Numbered from the stretch's first letter, positions 1 through 8,956 are shown. The stretch: DNA of 63,826 bases from Streptomyces sp. DvalAA-43 (GCF_900091725.1 NZ_FMBW01000079.1:1-63826); one strand, 5' to 3'. Notes: generated from the sequence alone by a model not told the origin. Made by a program: numbers and translations.

Positions 1-348
1 CCAGTCCCCCTGCCGAGTCTGCGTAAACAAATGTCCTGCCATCCCTATCAATTCATCGGCCCAGAGGCAATTGGGACCCATGGTGCTGTTGAGAGGCTGT
101 GACAGAGCACGAGCCGGTCCGGCGCGGCAGGAAGAACCGGAGGGGAGTGCTCAACCCGGCTCCGGTGGGCCGGGGAACCGTTCCCGGTGGGCCCGGGATC
201 CGATACCGGCGCCGCCGGGGCGCCGCTTGCTCACGCTCTGAGACAGAATGCCGTTTGGCACAAGCCGTGTCGCCGCCGGCCATTCACATCCGCGCCTGCT
301 GCACAGCTGTTCCCGTCCGCACCGTGTGTGCGGACCGCGCGACGACTC
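1..348. other. Spacer upstream of the P450 gene; no gene called
   Basis: I see no convincing gene here. Reading frames through this stretch lack a clear ribosome-binding site and high G/C third-position bias. A small inverted repeat (TGCC at 249-252, GGCA at 257-260) and a more AT-rich patch at about 20-75 could be regulatory. The 5' neighbour lies outside the window. Confidence 0.4.
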
Positions 349-1641
349 ATGGAGTGCAGATTGACTACGACGTTCCGCTCTCGTCTCACCGCCCGGATCG
401 GGCGCACCTACCTGTCCAGGATCCAGAAGTACGGGATCGGCTCCTCCACGGTCAGGCTGCTCCCCGACGACCTGCTGATGATGCTGCGCAGGGACGGCCT
501 CGACCCGGTGGACAGGCTGGCCAGGACCCGGGCGAAGCGGCCGGTGCACAAGGTCTCGTTGCCGTTCGGCATGGACGCCTGGGTGGTCAGCGGCTACGAG
601 GAGTCGAAGGCCGTCCTCGGCTCGGCCGACGGATTCAGCACCGACTTCGCCCACCTCGCGACGAACGCCGGAGTGGCCGCCGAACAGAGCCCCGGCGGAC
701 TCGGGTTCAACGATCCCCCCGTGCACACGCGCCTGCGCCGCATCCTGACCCCGGAGTTCACGATGCGCCGGCTGCGGCGCCTGACGCCCAGGATCGACGC
801 CATCGTCGAGGAGCGCCTCGACGCGATGGAGGCCGCCCGGGGCCCGGTCGACCTGGTGCAGGAGTTCGCGCTGCCGATCCCCTCCCTCACGATCTGCGAA
901 CTGCTCGGCGTGCCGTACGAGGACCGCAGCGACTTCCAGCAGCTCGCCATGGACCGCTTCGACCTCTTCGCCGGAACCACCGCGCCCTTCGGCGCGATGT
1001 CGGAGTCGCTGGAGTACTTCAGGGGCGTCGTCAAGGCACAGCGCGAGAAGCCGGGCGACGGCCTGCTCGGCATGATCGTGCGGGAGCACGGCGACGACGT
1101 CGACGACGAGGAACTCGCCGGCCTCGCCGACGGTGTGCTCACCGGAGGGTTCGAGACGACCGCCAGCACGATCGCCCTCGGCTCCCTCGTCCTGCTGCGG
1201 AACAGGGACGTCCTGGAGCGAATACGCCACGACGACGCCATGACCGCCCCGTTCGTCGAGGAGGTGCTGCGCTACCTCTCGGCGGTGCAGATCGCCTTCC
1301 CCCGGTTCGCCCGCCGCGACATCGAGATAGGCGGCGTGGTCATTCCGCAGGGCGACATGGTGCTCTGCTCGCTGAGCGGTGCCAACCGCGATGCCGGGTA
1401 CGTCACGGACGACGGGCGCTTCGACCCGCACCGCACCCCGTCCGGCGGCCACCTCGCCTTCGGCCACGGCATCCACCGCTGCGTCGGCGCCGAACTGGCC
1501 CGCATGGAGCTGCGCACCGCCTACCCGGCGCTGGTCCGGCGGTTCCCCGGGATGCGGCTCGCCGTCCCGCCCCAGGACCTGGACTTCCGCAAGCTGTCCA
1601 TCGTGTACGGCATCGAATCGCTGCCGGTGCACCTGCGCTGA
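349..1641 (+). CDS. Cytochrome P450
   Basis: A heme-thiolate monooxygenase of about 430 residues, the usual size of a soluble bacterial class I P450. Visible motifs in order: I-helix oxygen-activation segment GGFETT, K-helix ExxR (E305-R308, EVLR) and the heme loop FGHGIHRCVG with the thiolate Cys near residue 378. Substrate is unknown. No ferredoxin or ferredoxin reductase gene is adjacent, so electrons must come from partners elsewhere. The start is uncertain: ATG 349 is used here, TTG 361 would lose four residues, and an in-frame extension to 187 is possible but looks non-coding. It converges on the SulP gene across a 62-bp spacer with a hairpin. Confidence 0.93.
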   Translation: MECRLTTTFRSRLTARIGRTYLSRIQKYGIGSSTVRLLPDDLLMMLRRDGLDPVDRLARTRAKRPVHKVSLPFGMDAWVVSGYEESKAVLGSADGFSTDFAHLATNAGVAAEQSPGGLGFNDPPVHTRLRRILTPEFTMRRLRRLTPRIDAIVEERLDAMEAARGPVDLVQEFALPIPSLTICELLGVPYEDRSDFQQLAMDRFDLFAGTTAPFGAMSESLEYFRGVVKAQREKPGDGLLGMIVREHGDDVDDEELAGLADGVLTGGFETTASTIALGSLVLLRNRDVLERIRHDDAMTAPFVEEVLRYLSAVQIAFPRFARRDIEIGGVVIPQGDMVLCSLSGANRDAGYVTDDGRFDPHRTPSGGHLAFGHGIHRCVGAELARMELRTAYPALVRRFPGMRLAVPPQDLDFRKLSIVYGIESLPVHLR

Positions 1642-1665
1642 GGCGCCCGTACCGGACCATGCCGC

Positions 1666-1686
1666 GGGGCCGGCCGGGCCGGCCCC
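1666..1686. terminator. Bidirectional hairpin between P450 and SulP genes
   Basis: A 9-bp perfect stem (GGGGCCGGC / GCCGGCCCC) with a 3-nt loop sits between two convergent stop codons. There is no T-tract, as is common for actinobacterial terminators. It could serve both strands. Confidence 0.55.
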
Positions 1687-1703
1687 GTGACGGCGGCGGC
1701 CGG

Positions 1704-3206
1704 TCAGTGGCTGCCGGTGAGTTCGCCGCTGAGGGTCTTGTGGATCTCGGCGCTCGGCTCGTTGAGGCCGACGATCTCCACGGTCTTGCCGCGCTGTTCG
1801 TACTTGGTGGTGATGGCGTCCAGCGCGGCGACGGAGGAGGCGTCCCAGATGTGGGCGGCGGAGAGGTCGATGACGACCCGGTCGGGGTCGGTGGCGTAGC
1901 CGAACCGGGTGACCAGGTCGTTGGCGGAGGCGAAGAAGAGCTCGCCGGTGACGGTGTAGACGATCCGGTCGCCCCCGGAGTCGGTGACCGTCGTGACGTC
2001 GGCCAGGCGGGCGACCCGCCTGGCGAAGATCACCATGGCGATGACCGTGCCTACCACGACGCCGACGGCCAGGTTGTGGGTGACGACCACGCAGACCACG
2101 GTCACCACCATGACGAGGGTCTCCCCGGCGGGCATCCGCCTGAGGGTCCTCGGCGCGATGGAGTGCCAGTCGAAGGCCGCGACGGACACCATCACCATGA
2201 CGGCGACGAGGGCGGCCATGGGAATGCGGGAGACGACGGGCCCGAAGACGATGCACAGGACCATCAGGAAGGCACCCGCGAGGAAGGTCGACAGGCGGGT
2301 GCGGGCGCCCGACACCCGTACGTTGATCATCGTCTGGCCGATCACGGCGCAGCCGCCCATGCCGCCGAAGAGGCCGGTGACGATGTTGGCGATGCCCTGG
2401 CCGATCGATTCGCGGGTCTTGCTGGAGCGGGTGTCGGTGATGTCGTCGACCAGCTTGGCGGTCATCAGGGACTCCATCAGCCCCACCAGCGCCATGGCGA
2501 GCGCGTAGGGCGCGACGGTCGTCAGCGTGTCCGGCGTGAACGGCACATCGGGCAGACCGGGCACCGGCAGCGAGGACGGCAGCTCGCCCCGGTCGCCGAC
2601 CGTCGGCACGGCGATCCCGGCGGCGACGGTGATGGCGGTGAGGATGACGATGGAGACCAGCGGCGCCGGGACCGCCCGGGTGACCCTGGGGAAGAGCACC
2701 ATCAGCGCGATACCGCCGACGACCAGCGGGTAGACGGGCCAGGGCACGTCGTGCAGCTCGGGGACCTGGGCCATGAAGACCAGGACGGCGAGGGAGTTGA
2801 CGAAGCCGACCATCACACTGCGCGGCACGAACCGCAGCAGCTTCGCGACGCCCAGCGCGCCGAGCACGATCTGGAAGACGCCGCCGAGGACGACCGCGGC
2901 GATCAGGTAGCCGAACCCGTGCTGGCGGTTGAGGGGCGCGACGACCAGGGCGACCGCCCCGGTGGCGGCGGAGATCATCGCCGGGCGTCCGCCGACGACC
3001 GAGATCACCACCGCCATGGTGAACGAGGTGAACAGGCCGATCGCCGGATCCACCCCGACGATCACCGAGAACGAGATCGCCTCGGGGATCAGCGCCAGCC
3101 CGACCACGAGTCCGGCCAGCAGCTCGGTGCGGAACACCTTCGGGGACAGCCAGGCGGGACGGAAGCCGCGCAGCCGCGCGGCAGGGGAGAGTACAGAGAA
3201 GGACAA
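1704..3206 (-). CDS. SulP/SLC26-family anion transporter with STAS domain
   Basis: A 500-residue integral membrane protein of the SulP family (sulfate, bicarbonate or other anions). It begins with a SulP-type segment (LAGLVVGLALIPEAISFS) and continues through about 10-12 hydrophobic helices to roughly residue 390. A cytoplasmic STAS domain follows (about 400-490, with VIDLSAAHIWDASSVAAL). Substrate cannot be read from sequence. Some relatives are fused to or adjacent to carbonic anhydrase, but no carbonic anhydrase gene is here. It lies downstream of sdaA on the same strand across a 249-bp spacer full of repeats, so it may be read through from that operon or have its own promoter. Confidence 0.92.
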   Translation of the reverse strand: MSFSVLSPAARLRGFRPAWLSPKVFRTELLAGLVVGLALIPEAISFSVIVGVDPAIGLFTSFTMAVVISVVGGRPAMISAATGAVALVVAPLNRQHGFGYLIAAVVLGGVFQIVLGALGVAKLLRFVPRSVMVGFVNSLAVLVFMAQVPELHDVPWPVYPLVVGGIALMVLFPRVTRAVPAPLVSIVILTAITVAAGIAVPTVGDRGELPSSLPVPGLPDVPFTPDTLTTVAPYALAMALVGLMESLMTAKLVDDITDTRSSKTRESIGQGIANIVTGLFGGMGGCAVIGQTMINVRVSGARTRLSTFLAGAFLMVLCIVFGPVVSRIPMAALVAVMVMVSVAAFDWHSIAPRTLRRMPAGETLVMVVTVVCVVVTHNLAVGVVVGTVIAMVIFARRVARLADVTTVTDSGGDRIVYTVTGELFFASANDLVTRFGYATDPDRVVIDLSAAHIWDASSVAALDAITTKYEQRGKTVEIVGLNEPSAEIHKTLSGELTGSH

Positions 3207-3254
3207 GAGCGGAAGACCTGTCGTGCGGGAGGGAGCGTACGGGGGAGCGAGGGA

Positions 3255-3466
3255 GGCCGGGGCGTTCCCCCGGCACTCGACGCATCAGGCCAGGATGCTC
3301 CCCCGACATCCGGCACCCGGGCACCGGGGTGCTCTCCCCGGCACCCGACACGTCACTCCAGGATGCTCCCCGGCCCTGGCCCCGGGCACCCGGCCTCAAC
3401 ACATCAGACCGGGGCGCCCTCCCCGGCACCCGACGCGCCAGGCCAGGGCGTTCCCTCAGCACTCGA
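3255..3466 (-). repeat. Degenerate tandem repeats (about 33 bp) running downstream from the sdaA stop codon
   Basis: On the minus strand the last bases of sdaA (GAGTGCTGAGGGAACGCCC) recur downstream as GAGTGCCGGGGGAACGCCC and as variants beginning GGGTGCCGGGGAG. Each is followed by a CCTGGCCTGATGCGTC-like tail. I count five to six imperfect units. Several units contain a small hairpin (GGGTGC / GCACCC), so the transcript may fold into an array of hairpins. The sdaA stop codon lies inside the first unit. Confidence 0.75.
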
Positions 3467-4838
3467 TGATGTTCACCGCGAGCCCGCCCCGGGCCGTCTC
3501 CTTGTACTTCACGCTCATGTCCGCGCCGGTCTCCTTCATGGTCTTGATGACCTTGTCGAGGGAGACCTTGTGGCTGCCGTCGCCGCGCAGCGCCATCTTC
3601 GCCGCCGTGACGGCCTTGACCGCCGCCATGCCGTTGCGCTCGATGCACGGGATCTGGACGAGACCGCCGACGGGGTCGCAGGTCAGGCCCAGGTTGTGTT
3701 CCATGCCGATCTCGGCGGCGTTCTCGACCTGCTCGGGGGTGCCGCCGAGGACCTCGGCGAGGGCGCCCGCGGCCATCGAGCAGGCGGAGCCGACCTCGCC
3801 CTGGCAGCCGACCTCTGCGCCGGAGATGGAGGCGTTCTCCTTGAAGAGCATGCCGATCGCCCCGGCCGCGAGGAGGAAGCGGACGACGCCGTCCTCCTTC
3901 TCCGCCTCGGTGGCGCCGCCGGCCGCGAAGTTCATGTAGTAGTGCAGCACCGCCGGGATGATGCCCGCGGCGCCGTTGGTGGGCGCGGTGACGACCCGGC
4001 CGCCCGCCGCGTTCTCCTCGTTGACCGCCATCGCGTAGAGGGTGATCCACTCCATCGCATGGGTCTGCGGGTCGCCCTCGGCGCGCAGCTGGCGGGCGGT
4101 GTTCGCGGCGCGGCGGCGGACCCTGAGGCCGCCGGGCAGGATGCCCTCGCGGGACATGCCGCGCGCGACGCAGGCCTGCATGACGCGCCAGATGTCCAGC
4201 AGACCCGAGCGGATCTCGTCCTCGGTGCGCCAGGCCCGCTCGTTCTCCAGCATCAGCGAGGAGATGGACAGGCCGGTGTCCTTCGAGAGCCGCAGCAGCT
4301 CGTCGCCGGTGCGGAAGGGGTGCTTCAGCACGGTGTCGTCGAGGACGATCCGGTCCTCGCCCACCGCGTCCTCGTCGACGACGAAGCCGCCGCCGACCGA
4401 GTAGTAGGTCTTCTCCAGGAGCGGGGCGCCCTCGTGGTCGAAGGCGAAGATCGTCATGCCGTTGGCGTGGTACGGGAGGGCCTTGCGGCGGTGCAGGACC
4501 AGCTGCTCGTCGGCGTCGAAGTCGATCTCGTGCATGCCGAGGAGGTTGATCCGGCCCGTGGCGCGGATCTGCTCCACCCGGTCGTCGGCGGACTCCACGT
4601 CGACGGTGCGGGGCGACTCGCCCTCCAGGCCGAGCAGGACCGCCTTGGGGGTGCCGTGACCGTGACCGGTCGCACCGAGCGAGCCGTACAGCTCGGCGCG
4701 TATCGAGGCGGTGTGGGCGATCAGGCCCTCGTTCTTCAGCCGGCGCGCGAACATACGGGCGGCGCGCATCGGGCCGACCGTATGGGAGCTGGACGGGCCG
4801 ATGCCGATCGAGAACAGGTCGAAGACCGAGATGGCCAC
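3456..4838 (-). CDS. sdaA: L-serine ammonia-lyase (serine deaminase), iron-sulfur type
   Basis: Converts L-serine to pyruvate and ammonia. At 460 residues it is the single-chain bacterial form with both the N-terminal domain (MAISVFDLFSIGIGPSSSHT) and the catalytic domain. Cysteines of the [4Fe-4S] cluster are in GCQGEVGSACSMAAG and in CDPVGGLVQIPCIERNG. The start is GTG at 4838 behind GGAG. The last four residues are IIEC before TGA. It follows glyA on the same strand after a strong hairpin, so it may be expressed below the glycine-riboswitch operon or separately. With gcvT, gcvH and glyA it completes a glycine-to-serine-to-pyruvate route. Confidence 0.96.
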   Translation of the reverse strand: MAISVFDLFSIGIGPSSSHTVGPMRAARMFARRLKNEGLIAHTASIRAELYGSLGATGHGHGTPKAVLLGLEGESPRTVDVESADDRVEQIRATGRINLLGMHEIDFDADEQLVLHRRKALPYHANGMTIFAFDHEGAPLLEKTYYSVGGGFVVDEDAVGEDRIVLDDTVLKHPFRTGDELLRLSKDTGLSISSLMLENERAWRTEDEIRSGLLDIWRVMQACVARGMSREGILPGGLRVRRRAANTARQLRAEGDPQTHAMEWITLYAMAVNEENAAGGRVVTAPTNGAAGIIPAVLHYYMNFAAGGATEAEKEDGVVRFLLAAGAIGMLFKENASISGAEVGCQGEVGSACSMAAGALAEVLGGTPEQVENAAEIGMEHNLGLTCDPVGGLVQIPCIERNGMAAVKAVTAAKMALRGDGSHKVSLDKVIKTMKETGADMSVKYKETARGGLAVNIIEC

Positions 4839-4930
4839 GGGTGACTCCTCAGGGGTTGGTAGACATCGTCGTCTGCCGGGTGGTGCGGTACGAACCGGGC
4901 CGGGCGGCCCGGAGAGCGGGGGGCATGGGA

Positions 4931-4970
4931 CGGGGCACCGCGCTCACCCTTCAGTGTGCGCGGTGCCCCG
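4931..4970 (-). terminator. Strong hairpin between glyA and sdaA
   Basis: A 13-bp perfect stem (CGGGGCACCGCGC at 4931-4943, GCGCGGTGCCCCG at 4958-4970) with a 14-nt loop lies 30 bp after the glyA stop on the minus strand. There is no clear U-tract. It may terminate, or attenuate, gcvT-gcvH-glyA transcription before sdaA. Confidence 0.65.
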
Positions 4971-4999
4971 CCCCAACGTGTTGCCAGAATCTGTCCGGA

Positions 5000-6259
5000 C
5001 TACTTCAGGCCGGGGTACAGCGGGAACTTCTCCGCCAGCGCGACGACGCGGGCCTTCAGGGCGTCCGCGTCGTAGGACGGCTTGAGCGCGGCGGCGATGA
5101 TCTCCGCGACCTCGGTGAAGTCCTCGGTCTGGAATCCGCGGGTCGCCAGGGCCGGCGTACCGATCCGCAGACCCGAGGTGACCATCGGCGGCCGCGGGTC
5201 GTTCGGGATGGCGTTCCGGTTGACCGTGATGCCCAGCTCGTGCAGCCGGTCCTCGGCCTGCTGGCCGTCCAGCTCCGAGTTGCGCAGGTCGACCAGGACC
5301 AGGTGGACGTCCGTACCGCCGGACAGCACGGAGACACCGACCTCGGTGACGTCCGGCTGGACCAGGCGCTCGGCGAGGATGCGGGCGCCGTCCAGGGTGC
5401 GCTGCTGGCGCTCCTTGAACTCCTCGGTCGCCGCGACCTTGAACGAGACGGCCTTGGCCGCGATCACGTGCTCCAGCGGGCCGCCCTGCTGGCCCGGGAA
5501 GACCGCCGAGTTGATCTTCTTGGCGAGCTCCTGGGTGGAGAGGATCACGCCGCCGCGCGGACCGCCGAGGGTCTTGTGCGTGGTGGTCGTGACGACATGG
5601 GCGTGCGGCACCGGGTTGGGATGCAGACCCGCGGCCACCAGGCCGGCGAAGTGCGCCATGTCGACCATCAGGTACGCGCCGACCTCGTCCGCGATGCGGC
5701 GGAAGGCGGCGAAGTCCAGCTGGCGCGGGTACGCGGACCAGCCGGCGACGATCAGCTTCGGCTTGGACTCCTTGGCCAGGCGCTCGACCTCGGCCATGTC
5801 CACGACGCCGGTCTCGTCGACGTGGTACGGGACCACGTTGTAGAGCTTGCCGGAGAAGTTGATCTTCATGCCGTGGGTCAGGTGACCGCCGTGGGCCAGG
5901 TTCAGGCCCATGATCGTGTCGCCCGGCTTGAGCAGCGCGAACATCGCGGCGGCGTTGGCCTGCGCACCGGAGTGCGGCTGGACGTTCGCGGCCTCGGCGC
6001 CGAACAGCGCCTTGATGCGGTCGATGGCGATCTGCTCGACGACGTCGACGTGCTCGCAGCCGCCGTAGTAGCGGCGGCCGGGGTAGCCCTCGGCGTACTT
6101 GTTGGTGAGGACGGAGCCCTGGGCCTCCATGACGGCGACCGGAGCGAAGTTCTCCGAGGCGATCATTTCGAGGGTGGACTGCTGACGGTGGAGCTCGGCG
6201 TCGACGGCGGCGGCGACGTCCGGGTCCAGCTCGTGGAGGGAGGAGTTGAGAAGCGACAT
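5000..6259 (-). CDS. glyA: Serine hydroxymethyltransferase
   Basis: PLP enzyme that interconverts serine and glycine while loading or unloading one-carbon units on tetrahydrofolate. The 419-residue length is typical. The PLP-binding lysine is K229 in TTTTHKTLGGPRGG. Also visible are the N-terminal LEMIASENFAP and YPGRRYYGGCEHVD, characteristic of the family. Start is ATG at 6259, only 20 bp after gcvH, so the two are cotranscribed. Control is probably through the glycine riboswitch upstream of gcvT. Confidence 0.98.
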   Translation of the reverse strand: MSLLNSSLHELDPDVAAAVDAELHRQQSTLEMIASENFAPVAVMEAQGSVLTNKYAEGYPGRRYYGGCEHVDVVEQIAIDRIKALFGAEAANVQPHSGAQANAAAMFALLKPGDTIMGLNLAHGGHLTHGMKINFSGKLYNVVPYHVDETGVVDMAEVERLAKESKPKLIVAGWSAYPRQLDFAAFRRIADEVGAYLMVDMAHFAGLVAAGLHPNPVPHAHVVTTTTHKTLGGPRGGVILSTQELAKKINSAVFPGQQGGPLEHVIAAKAVSFKVAATEEFKERQQRTLDGARILAERLVQPDVTEVGVSVLSGGTDVHLVLVDLRNSELDGQQAEDRLHELGITVNRNAIPNDPRPPMVTSGLRIGTPALATRGFQTEDFTEVAEIIAAALKPSYDADALKARVVALAEKFPLYPGLK

Positions 6260-6279
6260 CAGGTGGTCCCTTGGGGTCT

Positions 6280-6657
6280 TTAGTTGCCGGAGAACTCGGT
6301 GTACTCGTCGGCGGAGAGCAGGTCCTCCGGCTCCTCCGCGACGCGTACCTTGAACAGCCAGCCGCCCTCGAAGGGAGCGGAGTTCACCAGCGACGGATCG
6401 TCCACGACGTCCTGGTTCGCCTCGGTGACCTCGCCGGTCACCGGGGAGTACAGGTCGCTCACCGACTTGGTCGACTCCAGCTCACCACAGGTCTCGCCCG
6501 CGGTCACCGTCTCACCGACCTCGGGGAGCTGGGCGTAGACGACATCGCCGAGCGCGTTGGCCGCGTACTCGGTGATACCGATCGTGGCCACACCGTCCTC
6601 GACGGCCGACAGCCACTCGTGCTCCTTGCTGTACCGCAGCTGCTGGGGGTTGCTCAT
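6280..6657 (-). CDS. gcvH: Glycine cleavage system H protein
   Basis: Lipoyl carrier that shuttles the aminomethyl group between the P, T and L proteins. It has 125 residues, the normal size. The lipoylated lysine is K64 in GELESTKSVSDLYSPV. It lies between gcvT (92 bp upstream) and glyA (20 bp downstream) on the minus strand. The P protein gene is not in the window, so the full complex depends on a distant gcvP, as is usual in Streptomyces. Confidence 0.98.
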   Translation of the reverse strand: MSNPQQLRYSKEHEWLSAVEDGVATIGITEYAANALGDVVYAQLPEVGETVTAGETCGELESTKSVSDLYSPVTGEVTEANQDVVDDPSLVNSAPFEGGWLFKVRVAEEPEDLLSADEYTEFSGN

Positions 6658-6749
6658 GACCTGAATTCTCCTGTACGCGGGGGAGTGCTGATGAACGGTG
6701 GTCTTACGGTGTGAGACGCGACTGCGTCACTTCTCGGTGGGCGCCGACG

Positions 6750-7865
6750 TCACTTCTGGCGCTTGTAGAACGGCAGCGCCACGACCTCGTACGGCTCGTG
6801 GCTGCCCCGGATGTCCACTCCGACGCCCTCGGCACCGGGCGTGGCGTGCGCGGCGTCCACGTACGCCATGGCGATCGGCTTGCCCAGCGTGGGCGACGGG
6901 GCGCCCGAGGTGACCTCGCCGATGACCTCGCCGCCGGCGACGACGGAGAATCCGGCGCGCGGCACGCGGCGGCCCTCGGCGACCAGCCCGACCAGCTTGC
7001 GCGGCGGGGCGGTCTCGGCGCGCCCGGCGGCGGCCTCCAGGGCCTTGCGGCCGACGAAGTCGCCCTCCTTCTCGAACTTCACGACCCGGCCGAGACCGGC
7101 GTCGAACGGGGTCAGCGCCGTGGTCAGCTCATGCCCGTACAGCGGCATGCCCGCCTCCAGGCGCAGTGTGTCGCGGCAGGAGAGCCCGCACGGGATCAGG
7201 CCGCGGGAGGCGCCCGCCCCGGTCAGCGCCTTCCACAGCTGCTCGGCGTGCTCAGGGGCGACGAACAGCTCGAAGCCGTCCTCGCCGGTGTAGCCGGTAC
7301 GGGCGATCAGCGCGGGGACACCGGCGACGGTGCCGGGCAGACCGGCGTAGTACTTCAGACCGTCCAGGTCGGCGTCGGTGACGGAGGCCAGGATCGCGGG
7401 GGACTCGGGGCCCTGGACGGCGAGCAGCGCGTACGCGTCCCGGTCGTCGCGCACCTCGGCGTCGAAGCCGTCGGCCCGCGCGGTCAGCGCGTCCAGCACG
7501 ATCTGGGCGTTGCCCGCGTTGGCGACCACCATGTACTCGGTCTCGCCCAGCCGGTAGACGATCAGGTCGTCCAGGATGCCGCCGTCCTCGGCGCAGATCA
7601 TCGTGTAGCGGGCCCGGCCCACGGCGACCGTGCCGATGTTGCCGACCAGCGCGAAGTTCAGGAAGGCCGCGGCCGCGGGGCCGGTGACGGTGATCTCGCC
7701 CATGTGCGACAGGTCGAAGAGTCCGGCCCTGGTGCGCACCGCGTTGTGCTCGTCGCGCTCGCTGGCGTACCGCAGGGGCATGTCCCAGCCCGCGAAGTCG
7801 GTCATGGTCGCGCCCAGCGAACGGTGCAGGGCATCGAGGGCGGTGAGACGGGGGACGGTGCTCAT
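6750..7865 (-). CDS. gcvT: Aminomethyltransferase (glycine cleavage T protein)
   Basis: Transfers the methylene group from aminomethyl-lipoyl H protein to tetrahydrofolate, releasing ammonia. It has 371 residues from ATG 7865 (MSTVPRLTALDALH). An in-frame extension to 7910 would enter the riboswitch and is not believed. The family signature LFDLSHMGEITVTG is near the N terminus and GLIPCGLSCRDTLRLEAGMP is central. It is the first gene after the tandem glycine aptamers, so glycine should directly control expression of this gene and the downstream gcvH and glyA. Confidence 0.97.
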   Translation of the reverse strand: MSTVPRLTALDALHRSLGATMTDFAGWDMPLRYASERDEHNAVRTRAGLFDLSHMGEITVTGPAAAAFLNFALVGNIGTVAVGRARYTMICAEDGGILDDLIVYRLGETEYMVVANAGNAQIVLDALTARADGFDAEVRDDRDAYALLAVQGPESPAILASVTDADLDGLKYYAGLPGTVAGVPALIARTGYTGEDGFELFVAPEHAEQLWKALTGAGASRGLIPCGLSCRDTLRLEAGMPLYGHELTTALTPFDAGLGRVVKFEKEGDFVGRKALEAAAGRAETAPPRKLVGLVAEGRRVPRAGFSVVAGGEVIGEVTSGAPSPTLGKPIAMAYVDAAHATPGAEGVGVDIRGSHEPYEVVALPFYKRQK

Positions 7866-7901
7866 GGATATGGCTCCCAGGGCATGACGACGAGGACGAT
7901 C

Positions 7902-8098
7902 CCTCCCCATCTGTCATCGGAACCTGAGAGGTTCGCCGAGAGCCCCTGGAAGGGTTCGGCTTGCACCTTGGGTGGAGCCGCGAAGCGGCCCGCTTTTCAG
8001 ATCTGCCTCATCCACGCGGTACGGGGCCTGAGAGATTCAAGGGAGGAACTTGCTCCTTCGGCGCCCGGCACAAGCAGTGACCGGAACTCTCCCGCGCG
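7902..8098 (-). promoter_or_regulatory. Tandem glycine riboswitch (two aptamers)
   Basis: On the minus strand two successive glycine aptamers precede gcvT. Aptamer 1 (about 8098-7995) starts GGGAGAG, has GCCGAAGGAGCAAG, then the core ATCTCTCAGG and ends GAGGCAGATCTG. Aptamer 2 (about 7990-7902) has a GC-rich first stem with a CTTCGCGG-type turn, then AAGCCGAACCC, the core ACCTCTCAGG and the closing GACAGATGGGG. The paired CTCTCAGG cores and linked layout are the class hallmark. The spacer to the gcvT start is short (about 36 nt), so glycine could act on translation, termination or both. I could not resolve an expression platform. Confidence 0.93.
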
Positions 8099-8263
8099 GA
8101 TTCAAGCGGCCTTTATGCAGTTGGCCGGGTCATCATCGCATGCATCGCGCCGGAGTGGGGCCCCGGCCTCCTGCCGGAATTCACCGGCGTGGACGGTTGT
8201 GCCGCATTACCTTTTCTTTACACTTCAGGGGCATACGTGGGGTGAGCCGACAGGGGGAGGGCG

Positions 8264-8956
8264 ATGACGTTGCAGCGGTACGCGACGACCGCGGGGGTCG
8301 CGCACGGCGCGATGCCCGCGCAGACGGGGGCCCCGGCGAGGGACGCCTCCGGCGCCCACGCGCCGGTGGTACGGGATCTGCGGGAGCGCTCCGGGCGCAG
8401 TCCGCGCGGCCTGTATTTCGCGGCGGGCGACGTGGTGGTGGTCTCCGGGCTGCCCGGCAGCGGCAAGTCGACGCTCATCCGGCGCGCGGTGACGACGGCG
8501 CACGCCATCGACTCCCAGGACACCCGCGACCGCTGGGCGCGGAGCATGCCCCGCTTACTTCCCTACGCCCTCTACCGTCCGCTGGTCCGCGCCGCCCACT
8601 ACTGGGGGCTGCGGCGGGCGCTGCGCTCCGGGGAGTCCGTCGTCGTCCACGACTGCGGAACGCAGGCGTGGGTACGGGCCTGGCTGGCCCGTGACGCCCG
8701 GCGCCGGGGCCGCGCCCTGCACCTCGTCCTGCTCGACGTCACACCGCAGGCCGCGCGGGAGGGCCAGCGCGAGCGCGGACGCGGCGTATCGGGATACGCC
8801 TTCGCCCGGCACCGCAGGGCCGTGGGCAGACTGCTGAGGGCCACCGGGACGGGCCTGCTGCCGCCCGGCTGCGCCTCGGCGGTGCTGCTGGACCGGGAGG
8901 CGGCGGGGCGGCTCGGCCGGATCGCCTTCGGGGACGAACGGCTCGGGGCCGGGTAG
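8264..8956 (+). CDS. P-loop NTPase / kinase-like protein with a TTA codon
   Basis: A 230-residue protein with a clear Walker A motif GLPGSGKST near residues 67-75. It resembles small AAA/zeta-like predicted kinases in which a P-loop domain is followed by an Arg-rich lid (RERGRGVSGYAFARHRRA). Substrate unknown. ATG 8264 follows an excellent ribosome-binding site (GGGGGAGGG). Leucine 98 is encoded by TTA (8555-8557), the only in-frame TTA I found in the window. In Streptomyces this codon makes translation depend on the bldA tRNA, so this gene may be developmentally timed. It is divergent from the gcvT operon. The stop codon lies inside a 15-bp repeat that continues downstream. Confidence 0.8.
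   Translation: MTLQRYATTAGVAHGAMPAQTGAPARDASGAHAPVVRDLRERSGRSPRGLYFAAGDVVVVSGLPGSGKSTLIRRAVTTAHAIDSQDTRDRWARSMPRLLPYALYRPLVRAAHYWGLRRALRSGESVVVHDCGTQAWVRAWLARDARRRGRALHLVLLDVTPQAAREGQRERGRGVSGYAFARHRRAVGRLLRATGTGLLPPGCASAVLLDREAAGRLGRIAFGDERLGAG

Noticed and set aside
53..283. Minus-strand 76-codon frame at the window start
   Set aside because: Arg/Pro-rich translation with no domain, ribosome site or conservation cue.
99..4844. Very long plus-strand open frame of about 1580 codons
   Set aside because: It overlaps the P450 out of frame and runs antisense to sulP and sdaA. Long antisense frames arise from high G/C third positions.
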